Positions 1 through 10,489 of a stretch of 64,000 nt of DNA are shown here, piece after piece; within the stretch, counting starts at the first letter, position 1; the number at the start of each line of letters is the position of its first letter. The DNA comes from Antedon mediterranea (taxonomy: Eukaryota > Echinodermata > Crinoidea > Comatulida > Antedonidae), in NCBI RefSeq assembly GCF_964355755.1, contig NC_092676.1:19514288-19578287 (forward strand). The letters are read 5' to 3'. A program made the position numbers and the translations under genes. Below the pieces are notes generated by a model. The model searched no databases. It was not told where the DNA came from and worked only from the letters and a program-made list of their open reading frames with translations.

Positions 1-73
1 GCAGTGTTTTTGATGGCTAGTATACCAAGAGAGACAGTCGTCTCTGTGCATACATGCATATGTAAATTGGTTT

Positions 74-80
74 TTTATTC
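74..80 (-). terminator. Poly(A) signal AATAAA
   Basis: TTTTTTATT on the plus strand reads AATAAAAAA on the minus strand, about 105 bases past the TAA at 185. The spacing fits a short 3' UTR for the candidate last exon at 185-470. Confidence 0.35.
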
Positions 81-184
81 CATACAGTTTTATCATTTCT
101 CACTGCAAACTAAAGTCAAATGCATTGTTATTACACTTAAATGACCGAGTTCTTTTACGATAAAAAAAAACATTTTTCCATTTT

Positions 185-470
185 TTAATTTTTTTTTTTG
201 CCTATGGTAGTTTTGAAGTTTTTTCTGCCTTGGTAATAATGGTAAGAAATGATTTGACCGTTTGCATCACCAAATAAAGACCGTTTAGACCAGCGTTCTG
301 CAAACTTTTTCTTTTGCGGCCTAAAATCTGGTTCCCGGGACAAAACCGAGGCCAAACTACCCAGCTGGATAAACGTAATAGAATAGTCTGTCACCTCGGG
401 GTGTATACAAACGCTTTCTTTTCTTTTGTAAATAGGACTTTTGTAGACTTTGAAACATTGTGTACTCATT
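185..470 (-). CDS. Probable 3'-terminal coding exon of an unrecognised gene
   Basis: An open frame of 94 codons runs from about 469 down to a TAA at 185-187. A good splice acceptor lies just upstream on this strand (pyrimidine-rich ctcttctcattc, a branch-like ctgaa, then acag at 474-471), so the exon probably begins at 470 and the first ATG may be internal. An AATAAA signal follows about 105 bases after the stop (74-80). The protein is basic and balanced in composition: an N-terminal part with FKVYKSPIYKRKESV, a hydrophobic middle (ITFIQLGSLASVL), then a basic stretch (RPQKKKFAERWSKRS) and a Lys-rich end. No family is recognised and there is no signal peptide or membrane segment. Codon third positions use C and G freely (GTG, CAG, CTG, GCC, TCG, CGG), unlike the surrounding AT-rich DNA, which favours real coding. 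The upstream exons would lie above 480 and were not found. Confidence 0.45.
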
Positions 471-480
471 CTGTTTCAGT

Positions 481-1520
481 TTTTGAATGAGAAGAGTATA
501 AGGCGTGGGAGGGAAGATTAGGTTGGCTTCAGTTGTGTTAATCTACCTTACGTTGTCGCATCAATGAGACTAAACAGCTACAACTCAGTAAAATGGTTCA
601 AAGTTGCATTTAGGACAGTAACATACTTTAAGAAAATGTTCCCGTCTTAATAGCTAAATTTACTTATATATAAATATATTACAAACACAAAATTTATAAC
701 AAGATATAGTATATCTTCATTAAAATAAATCAGATTCATGGTTTAAGAATGTATTTTGGAGAGCTTTAAGTTTCTGTTTCAGTTTTGTAGGCCGATTCTT
801 TGATAGGTCATTGGATGTGTTCAGCATTAATCTTCTAATGAATCACGGCCAATTTCTGACATCAAATCTTAATGCTGTTTCTTTTTGAAATGTTTTTGAA
901 CACTAAACTTTAGATACCAGTGATATGAATGGTGATTGTGGACTTCACTGAACCAGAGGGTGACGTCACAATTTTCAAAATCTAAATTTCATCTCAAGAT
1001 ATACGTGTTACCGGTAACCTGTAGTAGTTGGAAAGTCGGAACTTCTGCGAAGAGAAGAAGAAATAATTATACTAATGCTCAAAAAAGTTTTCCATTCAGT
1101 TGGGAAATTTCAGAAAAACAATACCAAAAGTATATTTTGATACAGTACCAATTATTTTTGATTATTTACACAAATTCATTGGCTTCTCAAATGTATGTTT
1201 TAATTGCATGGGACACATGCAAATAGATGTGCGGTGATAAATTGTGAACGGTGATACTTCCAGTGGTTACACAAACAATTATCTTGGTTGACATTTGCAG
1301 GTGAAGGCATAGATAGGTAAATCCCTACTCCCACCTGCTCCTCCCACCCATATTTCCCTGAAATACATAATATTTTTTAAAAACATGCAGCTTTATGTTA
1401 TTGTTGAACATCTTGAACACTAGTCGTCATTAGACATTGTGCGTATCACCTAGGTTCACCTCTCGGTAACTATGTCTAATATCTGCTTATTTTAAACCCA
1501 CATCTACAGTAATAAAATAT
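481..1520. other. AT-rich noncoding stretch
   Basis: No convincing exon or repeat was seen. A CRE-like TGACGTCA palindrome lies at 961-968. A 96-codon plus-strand frame across it (936-1226) has a non-ATG start and low-complexity composition. Confidence 0.4.
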
Positions 1521-2004
1521 AAAATATGTGACTGTCTCTTTAAGCTTGATTAACAATGTTTGTATGTTATAAGTAGGACACAATTATAACCTGGATATTT
1601 TATATTTTATAACATAGATTATGTAATAATTAGAGGTACAATTTGTTTTAGGCTGTTCCAGTGAATCTAAAAGAGTCGTCGTCAACTGGACTGGGTTTTC
1701 TGATATTTAAAGTTATTTTATAAGTTTCCGTTGAAAAAAAAAAATAGTACTATACGATCAATTAATTTTTATTAAGGGTATTTGGTTCTTTTTTGAAATA
1801 TTTTGCATGACTGTCCCTGTAATTATGATCAACATTGTTTGAAAATAAGTAGGTCACATAATGAAGAAATTAATGTTTATACTGTACATTAGATACATTT
1901 TCATTAATCCAGTAAAACAGCATTAAATCAGTGAAAAATAAGACCCATGCTCTTTTTTATAAAGCATAAATGGAGCTGCTTTTACTATTAAGAATATATT
2001 ACTA

Positions 2005-2075
2005 GATTAGTCAAGGATTTGAACCAAACACACTGGGTTTGATAAGATAAGGAAACAACCAAGCCACAGTGTCAT
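2005..2075 (-). mobile_element. tRNA-derived SINE head (fragment)
   Basis: On the minus strand this reads GTGGCTTGGTTG... then TTTGGTTCAAATCC. The A-box-like sequence TGGCTTGGTTG (2066-2056) and the B-box GGTTCAAATCC (2025-2015) are spaced as in tRNA-derived SINEs. The same A/B-box pair occurs at 12676-12721 and 16169-16223, so this belongs to that family. No clear tail is visible. Confidence 0.5.
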
Positions 2076-2139
2076 TATAGGTCTTAAACATTACGGGGGA
2101 AAAACTAATCTGAATGTACTATTTTAGGACCTTTTCTTT

Positions 2140-2320
2140 TAAAGTGATCGAGTGCGATCACTCACCTAACACACTCCTGAACTGCCATTGAGGAGTGTGA
2201 TTTACAACACGCCTTAATTTGGTAAACTTCTACACACAAAAATACAAACAGCACACCTTCTGCACCCCTGAATGTATTGAGGAGTGCAATTTGTAGCACA
2301 CCTACAATTTTAAAAAGACA
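2140..2320. repeat. Two-copy imperfect tandem repeat, about 83 bp
   Basis: The phrase attgaggagtgtgatttacaacac at about 2189 recurs as attgaggagtgcaatttgtagcac at about 2278. Each is preceded by a cactcct or cacccct stretch, so each unit can form a small CACTCCT/AGGAGTG hairpin. Confidence 0.4.
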
Positions 2321-3510
2321 GACCTGTGTACTATTTATGAAAAATGATTGACATCCGTGTCAGTACTGTCTAGTTTGCAATATAGAATATTGTGTAGCTG
2401 AACAAAACTTCATTCAATCCTCAAATAACAAGTACTTTAATAATTAATAATGATGATTAAAGTGAATATACATACCCCGGCATTGATAGACAAGCATAAT
2501 TAATTTAACCACCAAACTCCAAATCCACTAAAAACTCCAGAAAATATCTTATAATCCTTTGACAACTAATTTTAGAAATAATAGTAATAATAGAAATATA
2601 GATGAATGCTATATATTGAATTTAGTTAAAACTGTAATTGTTTCCCAGTATGATAGGAAGTGTCCCCTAAATTGATAAATGCAGAATATAAAGTAGGTAC
2701 TGTAAAATAAGGAGGACGTTTATATTTTATGTATTTTATTGACATGATTAGAGGTGAAGTCACAAATTTTAAGTGTGTTAGACTATACAATGTCTCTTAC
2801 AGCTGATGGAAAAATAATTGTTAAATCCCTTTAATCAATAATAATTGGACACTAAAGTAGGTAATTTGGAAACAGTATGACCATGACAGAATTATTCATC
2901 TCCTCTCAGAAAAAATGTTTTGACTGTCCCTTCAATTATGATAGAAAATATTTAAAAACTTTAATAAGTTGAAAATGATGTACTCTTAATTTTCCATATT
3001 TTCAAATTATTCCATTGACGATGTTGCCTGTTTCATTTTTATTTATTAGCCTAAAAATCAAATTAAATAAATTAACAGACATTTAATTTAATCAAAACAT
3101 TCTCACTTTTCTGAGTACAGTACTAGAAAGCCGTAACTACTTGTTACTGGACCTATCAAAAACAACAACTGGTATTGTTGCCTGGTAGTTGATAGTTTGC
3201 TTGAGCTCTTGGTTCAAGTCTATTCTTTGGCTCGGTACCAGTATCAGGCCTGTCTAATTTTTTTCAGAAACCCGGTTTTTCATTTCTATTGACCACTAGT
3301 AGACTGAAAAACTTAGAAACCATTAAAAATCATTGCCAAACTCCCCCTTCTCATTTATTGTTTAAAGACCACAAGCAAACTGGACTGAACAACTTATTCC
3401 TTCTTGATGGCAAACTATTTTATAAAAACACCTTACCAGATCAATTATGTAAGATTATATTTGTCCCTTTAAGTATGATCAACATTGTTTGAAAATAAGT
3501 AGGACACGGT

Positions 3511-6237
3511 GAACCTGTCTACACCTCGTTAGGATCACTATGTAATGATTAGTGTAAAGCTGTCAATTCAACAAACATTTACATTCTTTTATTTAGCAAA
3601 TCATGCAATTTCGCAAAGATCGCAGTTAGTAAATTCTGATTTTATGTACCTACATAAAAGATATGTTTTAGGGTTGTGTAAAGAACGCCCTCGCCAATAA
3701 ACACATCAGCTGAAAATTTATTTTAGATGTAGAAGCATCACGTGTTCATGTGTAAATAAACTTTTTTTCACTGAAATTTTTACTTTAATTTTAGTATACA
3801 CAATTTTTGAATAGATGAGTACCAACTTGGTTTAGTCAAAAGATAAGAAAGTGCACTAAGGGGCAGATGTATGGACTAGGTAAAGGCGAGCGCTACCCTT
3901 TTTGACAGCTAAAATGAAATTATAAACTATTTCTGAAAGATTATTGATATTATGTTAGTTAAGCCAGTGCGTGCTCCACCTTTTGCCAGCTAAAATGATG
4001 AACTACTACTCTATTTTATCTATTTTTGACAGACTATCCGCTTCTGGCAAACTTGTTGAAACCAAATTTAAGCTAAAATCTACTTTTAACATTTCTGACT
4101 CCATTTACCACTTTTTTGGAACTTCTGTAACAAACACCAGAGGATGCAAACTGATCAAATTCTTGCTTCATTCATTCTTCTAAGGAAAGTAATTTGCAAA
4201 ATATATGTAATAAATTAGTATATAATCATTTTAATAACTAAAATTTAGTACTTATTAATATAATTATATTTTGAAAGACACTTTCCATACATGCACTAAA
4301 TCCAGCTTGGACATACTAATTACCAAAAAAGTGAACTTTTGACCAAGGAACTGTGATATTTGGCAAATATTGGAAAATACTCTAGAGATCATTTGTATTG
4401 TACAAATTTGTATTCTTTTCCCTAATGTTCAGAACTTGTGGATTCCATTATGGTCACAATCGCATATGCTGAGTAAAACCCAAAGTGAATGGATCAGATT
4501 CCTGTAATTTTTTTCATGGCATGTAAATCAAATTTAAAGAAACTTTGTTGTAGGCTAATATTTTTTTTTTATTGAATTGGGTAATGCCTCTATTTTGTTG
4601 TTTGTTGTAGTGGTTGCGTGTTAGGGCGCATTGTTGCTGACGCAATATCCTGACCGATCGTGTTGAATAAATAATTAAAATGAAAATAGTTATCTAAAAT
4701 GTAAACAAAAGTTTCAGCAATGTTTTAAACATACTTTTTTGGTTTATTCCTTTGCCAATAAAAGACCGTCTACTATATGACTGTAAATTTAAATGGCACT
4801 AAAAATATATTCACGATTATTTGCTAATTCAAGTCCTACATACACGAGAAAATATATAGTAATATTATTTTATTATTTTATAAGTAATAATTTTATGTCA
4901 TAGAATAACTAGGTCGCTTGTGCAAACAATTTGAAAATTATGTCTTTTCATATTATATTATCTGTAAAAAAAAATCATAATTTGATTCTATCTAACAAAT
5001 TATATGGCGACTCATTGACCATGTCTCTGTCTGACAAACCAGGTGTGTCGACTTGACCACAGCTGATTTAGAAACTTAACAAACTGCGTGTAATGTTAGG
5101 TTAACTGAGGTGTACACCTCAAAGCATAATGTAATAACATATGATCTGGATAATTCAATACAGTTATTGTTTATTACTTGACCCTGTGTTATCCACCGGT
5201 CTTCTGTTTCTTGCACATATCTAGGTCTCTAAATCGTCCCCTGAACTCTATCAACCGAACCTACTTCTAAATAGTCTGAATATTCAAGCAGTTTCAACAT
5301 CGACATGGTTAAGTTACTTTTGAAAACAATAAAAGTATATCCTGTCTATAATAACCGCTCCACGTAATTTTCGATTTACCGTAGATTTTTTTTATTTGCA
5401 GAGCCACTTTGTCACGAACTTGTGTTTGCCGTTATTATTTCACGAAGCTAATGACTTATCGCGTGTTTACACGGTATTCACACGAACTGAATGTACCACT
5501 AAAATGATTGTAACTATTTGTGTTTGAAATGGTTTAATGCCGCTGTACAATTAGTTCATTATAATGTATCTTATCGTTGGTTATAGCGTCTGCTAGATAA
5601 AACAAGCTTTAATGATTTCTGCAAAGCAATTGCGAACTCAATAATTTAATAGAGTTTGAAAATGACAAGAACGATAACAAAGATTGAAAACAAGGAGTAC
5701 TAACTTAATCAAATGAAATTGATTCAGGATTGTCCAACAGCTTATTTAATCATAATGTCAATTCTATATAAATATGTTTTTATGGAGTTTTAATTTTTGT
5801 GGAATCACAGAGTGATTACGTCGCCCTAAATTATATTAATTATCAATATATTGCTGATTGATTTGAAGTCGTAGCCTAACATTTGGGCAACTCTGGGAAC
5901 ATTTTAATTGTAATTAAGATTATAACTGATGAGTATATTGTATTGGGGACAGAGAGTGTTTTTTATTGTGTTTTGGTATAACCATTTCATAAAATGCATA
6001 GCAATAAGATGGTATTGTGTAACATTTTAGCTATATGTTCCCTGCACCTAGTTACCTAGACTTTATTGTTTCCAATATCTATCCATCATTTTTATTACAA
6101 TAATTTACAAAGAGGTATTGTATTGTGAATTATTTTTTCTGCATTTTGTTGTTGTTTTTGCTTGACATAGGGACTATTTTTAATCCGCCAAAAAAGGAAG
6201 AGTGAATGTAATAACTGCTAATCAATTTGAAAATGGA
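3511..6237. other. AT-rich intergenic stretch, nothing recognised
   Basis: Long A/T runs and short open frames only (for example 3971-4183, plus). No splice-bounded exon, tRNA, terminal inverted repeat or poly(A)-tailed element was found by eye. Confidence 0.4.
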
Positions 6238-6238
6238 A

Positions 6239-6582
6239 ACCACATTGCTAGTGTTCTCACGTCAACCACATTGCTAGTGTTCTCACGTCAACCACATTGC
6301 TAATGTTCTCACGTCAACCACATTGCTAGTGTTCTCACGTCAACCACATTGCTAGTGTTCTCACGTCAACCACATTGCTAGTGTTCTCACGTCAACCACA
6401 TTGCTAGTGTTCTCACGTCAACCACATTGCTAGTGTTCTCACGTCAACCACATTGCTAGTGTTCTCACGTCAACCACATTGCTAGTGTTCTCACGTCAAC
6501 CACATTGCTAGTGTTCTCACGTCAACCACATTGCTAGTGTTCTCACGTCAACCACATTGCTAGTGTTCTCACGTCAACCACA
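6239..6582 (+). repeat. 26-bp minisatellite, about 13 copies
   Basis: Head-to-tail units of ACCACATTGCTAGTGTTCTC followed by ACGTCA (26 bp). The units are nearly identical; one early unit has CTAATG in place of CTAGTG (about 6301). The array ends abruptly at CCACAGCAAG. The extreme homogeneity implies recent expansion. Confidence 0.97.
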
Positions 6583-6599
6583 GCAAGTTTTAAGGTTTA

Positions 6600-7970
6600 T
6601 AGTGTTCCTGAACTGCCACTTTTTTTCTTGCTATACTGAAAATGAAATTAACTTAAACTTTTATAGCTATTTAAGGAATAATGTTTATAAGTTATGTTCA
6701 TACAAATTGGAAACTAGGAGTTTCAGTGTGAGTTTTAAATAAAAGTTCCACTTTTCTTTCTTGTATGTAGAAAATAAAAGTAACATAAATGTTTATAGCT
6801 CATCCATTAAAGATTCATGTTTTGATTTTTTTACATCAAATTTTGCAAAACTATGACTTTATTTTTTCTTGCCATACAGAAAATAAAATGAACATACGCC
6901 CGTATTCTTAAACAGGACTTTAGTCGTAGTTCGAAGTTCGACTTGAAAAAGTCGTAGTTCGAGCTATTACTTCAAATTCGACTTAATGAAGTCGAGCTTT
7001 TAGTCGAGTTGCACACGTCTGGATAACAAAGGCTATACATTGGCCAATGACAAGAGAGTATTTGAGGAGCAGACGAAATTTTGCGTATTGATATCACTTT
7101 CCATTTTCTTACAACACTTTTTACGCATCAGGACTATACATGAAAAATAATTTTAATCGTTAATTATTAGAACAAGATCAGTATTAATTTAACACTGAAG
7201 TACTTTTGATTAACAACAAACAAAATCTTCAAAATATATTTAGGAACCATGGCGGTACGGTAACTTTTATATTTTCTAGGCCCCCAACAAAGTATGATCG
7301 CGACGAACCACGCACTTCATAGCGTGACAAGAAAGCGCTAGGCCCACTAAACATTCCATCGCGTGGTGAATTTCCGCATCTGCCATTGTCGCTATGGCGT
7401 GACGTAGTTGAAGTCGGACTTGCGCGAAGAAAATTATGTAATTTGTATACAGTTGTAAATAAAGATGATTTTCATTATTATAACATATACCAATGTATAT
7501 TTAATTAAGCTAATATAAAAATAGATATTTCATTCTTCAATATCTCGCCAATATAACAACTCAATGACTGTTACGTTTTTCATAAACATCGTTTAAAAAC
7601 CATTTAGTCGACCATTTAGCCTGCCCCCTCCAGGATTAAAAAAATCGATCAAAATCCGTCTCGATTTAGTCGAGGTTGGCCTGAATTAGTCGGCGATTTA
7701 GTTGAAGTTCGGTTTATGAATTAAAATTTTTTTAGTTTTAGCTCGAACTACGACTAAAGTCCGGTTTAAGAATACGGGCGTTAATGTTTACAGCTATCCA
7801 ATAAGAAATGATATTGTTTGTACAATTTGGAAAACTTTGACAAGTTTTAAATAAGAGTGGCACTATTATTTCTTGCCATACAGAAAATAAAATTAAGTTA
7901 AATGTTTACAGCTATCCAATAAGGAATAATAGTATTTATTCATACAATTTGGAAAACTAGGACTTTTTTG
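6600..7970 (+). repeat. Degenerate array of about 110-130-bp units, split by a transposon
   Basis: Diverged units share the order: tttcttgccatacagaaaataaaa, then (t)aaatgtttatagctatccaataagga, then tacaatttggaaaactaggac. Copies start near 6613, 6747, 6866 and 7858. The third copy is interrupted at 6896/7781 by the inverted-repeat element, so its halves (to 6896 and from 7781) give the insertion site, and the fourth copy is a ready-made empty-site control. Confidence 0.6.
6897..7780. mobile_element. Non-autonomous DNA transposon with long terminal inverted repeats
   Basis: The left end CGCCCGTATTCTTAAACAGG and the inverted right end CGCCCGTATTCTTAAACCGG match almost perfectly and continue through GACTTTAGTCGTAGTTCGA, giving about 40 bp of inverted repeat. 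Subterminal DNA is full of TAGTCG/CGACTA-type motifs. The 884-bp body holds no transposase-like reading frame. The flanks are ATA on the left and TTA on the right; compared with the sibling repeat unit at about 7885, this fits insertion into a short TA-containing target, perhaps a 3-bp TWA duplication as in PIF/Harbinger elements. The superfamily is inference. Confidence 0.8.
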
Positions 7971-7980
7971 ATGAGTTTAC

Positions 7981-9640
7981 AGTGATGGCGTTATCCACAG
8001 CTGCTGAAACTACATTGAACGCGGTTGGTTTAAAGTGTAAAACCATTAGTATGGTCATTTTATAGGTCACAGAAAGCAGTTCATACAGTAATTGTTTCTA
8101 CGTTTTTTTGTAGTATTTTTTTTTTGTGCAGTTATTCTTGGACTGTGTTAAAGCAGGAGTTTAAAATTATGACCCGTAAGGCTGTGCCCTGCATTTTCAC
8201 CGAATTGGAGCAAGTGTATATACTGCTTTTTTTAAACTCTTAAATACTCACGTAAACTATTGTGTATAGATATAAAATTGGTTGAAAGTTTTCAGCCGTG
8301 ATTAATTTGCTCATAAAGTTCTTTATGTGTTTTTGTGACATCTTCATAAATAATTAAATTTGCTTATTGATGTATTTATAATACGAAAGACATCAGTATA
8401 TAGTTTTAAGTAAGCTGATCAAATGAAACAGAATCAAAAACTGTTGGAATGGAAAATGTTAAAGTTCACCAACAAGTGATGGATAGTGTATGTCTACAGT
8501 ATTCCACAATATTATGTAATTATTACCCTTGAAAATATAATTCTTTTTTTTTATGTAATTAGTTAATTAATTTTTATTTTACATTTGCCTTCAAGAGCAA
8601 GTTGAATAAAACTTTAAAAAAATTATAGTAGAATTGAAAATATTAGAATTAATTGATTTTTTATATTTATTATTTACTTTCCACTTTTAACCCGTATCAT
8701 TGTTATGATTTCAAATAATCATACAAGTTTTGAAATTAATATTGCACACAAAAGGCAATTTGACATTTGTATTGTCATTAAGCCTTTTAAATTATCAAAA
8801 ACGTGTTACAAATCGACTGCAGTTACCGGATTACCAATACATTATCGCGATTATAATTACCCATATTGCACTAGTAAAACGCAATAATTTGTTACCGTGA
8901 CAATGAACTGTTGACTGACAGACCATCGTTCTCACCTGTCCAACAGGTGTAGTGACGAAACGAGGGCAAAGGTTGCTAATTTCGTTCTATTTTCTTTTTC
9001 TTACCCTTGGCCTTGGCTGTATTTTTTTTCTTCGCAATTATACTGACGGTACGAATGTGTTAATGGGGCCTAGTTTAATCTCACTTGTGTATTAAATGAA
9101 CTTGTGAACTAACAGTTTATCTTGTTGTCGCTCCATAATGTTCTCACTCTGTTCCCATAATGATGATAACTGCACAATTTCTCAGTCAAAGGCACAGTTT
9201 TATATTGGCCTAGTAATGATAGTTTATATATAATAGTTGCCTTGCAGTGTATTAACTATTATTAGATTTGTCACACAGTAGCAGAAGTAGTATTATACAT
9301 TTAAGTAACTAGGCGAGCATAAAAAATCTGCAAGTTATTATAAAGAATAATTTATTAATTACTATACCATATATTATCCATATATTATATATATTTCATA
9401 ATAGAATATATGCTTTGTTTTTATTATTTTAATTTTTTTTTATTTTGAAAAAATACATATTTATAAACATTACATAATAATTACAGTAGAACCTCTGTCA
9501 GATTTAAGTCCTCTTAATAGTTGTGTTTTAGGAATAGTTTCCAATGTTGACCCTACTACTAGTATTAAAACATAAAACCTTTAGTACTAGAGAACTTATG
9601 CATTAAAAATGTAATGAAATATGAAGATCAGACTTTTAAT
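7981..9640. other. AT-rich intergenic stretch
   Basis: No gene seen. An exact 7-bp-arm palindrome CACCTGT-CCA-ACAGGTG lies at 8933-8949 and contains two opposed E-box cores (CACCTG and CAGGTG). A pogo/Tc1-like terminal phrase CAGTAGAACCTCTGT occurs at about 9484 but no matching right end was found. Confidence 0.35.
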
Positions 9641-9659
9641 ATTAAGCCATTTAGTAGTT

Positions 9660-9918
9660 TTAACAAAGTAAATGACTAATAACCCGAAAAAAATAATGTT
9701 TTCACTTATAAAATAACAAAATAAACGGTTAAATTCAACCAAAAAACCCATTGGCTAGTAGCTAATTTCACTACTGTTTTGCTTTAAATTAAGTTTTTTC
9801 AGATAAATAACTTTTTTTCAATCCAATTTTTTTTATCAAAGTGGATAACTATTATGTGACATTAAAATCACATTTTCAACAACAAAAAATTATTTTTTAA
9901 GGGGGACAATCTTTAATG
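9660..9918. mobile_element. MITE-like repeat, right end preserved (family shared with 13.3 kb)
   Basis: The right end ...TTTTTTAAGGGGGACAATCT followed by TTAA mirrors the left end TTAAAGATGTATTCATGTCC at 13287. Internally, ataactattatgtgacattaa followed by cacattttcaacaaca is shared with about 13495-13545. The left end here is not recognisable. The TTAA at the tip could be the target duplication. Confidence 0.4.
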
Positions 9919-10335
9919 TATGATTATAATTATAACCAACAAAAAAACTTTGTGATAAGGCAGATAGCAAACCTGCCTGTTAAAATGAAATTGCAATAAA
10001 GTCATAGAGCTGTGGATTGAAAACTCTGTGTGAATGCATGTTAGGTGCACGTCCACACTACATTTTTTTCAAAGTAGCATGACTTTCAGAAAATCTATAG
10101 TTTGATTCTTGTACAAACAGATAGTTGAATAAAGTAGTTCATTCTGTGACGCGTGTCTGTTTATTTAATGTTAGTAATATTCTATTTGCATGAAGACAAG
10201 TATGAACTAACCAGTTTGATTAAATTAAGCTCCATGATATATACAGTTAATGGATCATATTTGTTTATGAGTGATGTTGAAAAATGTTAGGACCCTAAAT
10301 ATTATATTGTTTAAAGGATTGCATGACAAAGAAAC
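9919..10335. other. AT-rich intergenic stretch
   Basis: Nothing recognised beyond short A/T tracts. Confidence 0.35.
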
Positions 10336-10339
10336 AAAA

Positions 10340-10487
10340 GTAGGTTTACGGTTTACGATGTAATTTCTAATAAGGAGGTTTACAGTAGCCGAGAACATTC
10401 TAACGTTTTGGTTGTTATAATTTAACCAAAACATTGAGCCATTCTTTACTTCCTTTTACGAATTACATGGTGTACCGCAAACCTTAC
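10340..10487. mobile_element. Fold-back MITE, about 148 bp
   Basis: The left arm GTAGGTTTACGGTTTACGAT continues with GTAATTTCTAATAAGGAGG. The inverted right arm begins GTAAGGTTTGCGGTACACCA and continues with TGTAATTCGTAAAAGGAAG. The centre contains cattctaacgttttggttgt facing a partly complementary aaccaaaacattgagcc, so the whole element can fold into one long imperfect hairpin. A solo end of the same family lies at 26462-26495. The target duplication is unclear. Confidence 0.65.
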
Positions 10488-10489
10488 TT

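Larger units (their letters stand above)
1528..3510 (+). repeat. Local dispersed repeat, four copies
   Basis: A block of about 55 bases, of the form GACTGTCCCTTTAAGTATGATC followed by AACATTGTTTGAAAATAAGTAGGACAC, occurs at about 1528-1587, 1807-1862, 2920-2985 and 3453-3509, all in the same orientation. The second and fourth copies are nearly identical over the core AACATTGTTTGAAAATAAGT; the first and third are more diverged. The intervening DNA is not obviously repeated, so this is either an old duplicated array or a locally amplified short element. Confidence 0.6.

Noticed and set aside
6239-6582. CRISPR-like regular repeats (also 21087-22034)
   Set aside because: There are no spacers: units are contiguous, and the genome is an animal's.
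8933-8949. Palindromic double E-box CACCTGT-CCA-ACAGGTG as an enhancer
   Set aside because: Striking, but a single short palindrome is expected by chance in 64 kb and nothing nearby supports regulatory use.
9484-9498. pogo/Tigger-like transposon end CAGTAGAACCTCTGT
   Set aside because: No matching inverted right end was found downstream, so the element cannot be delimited.
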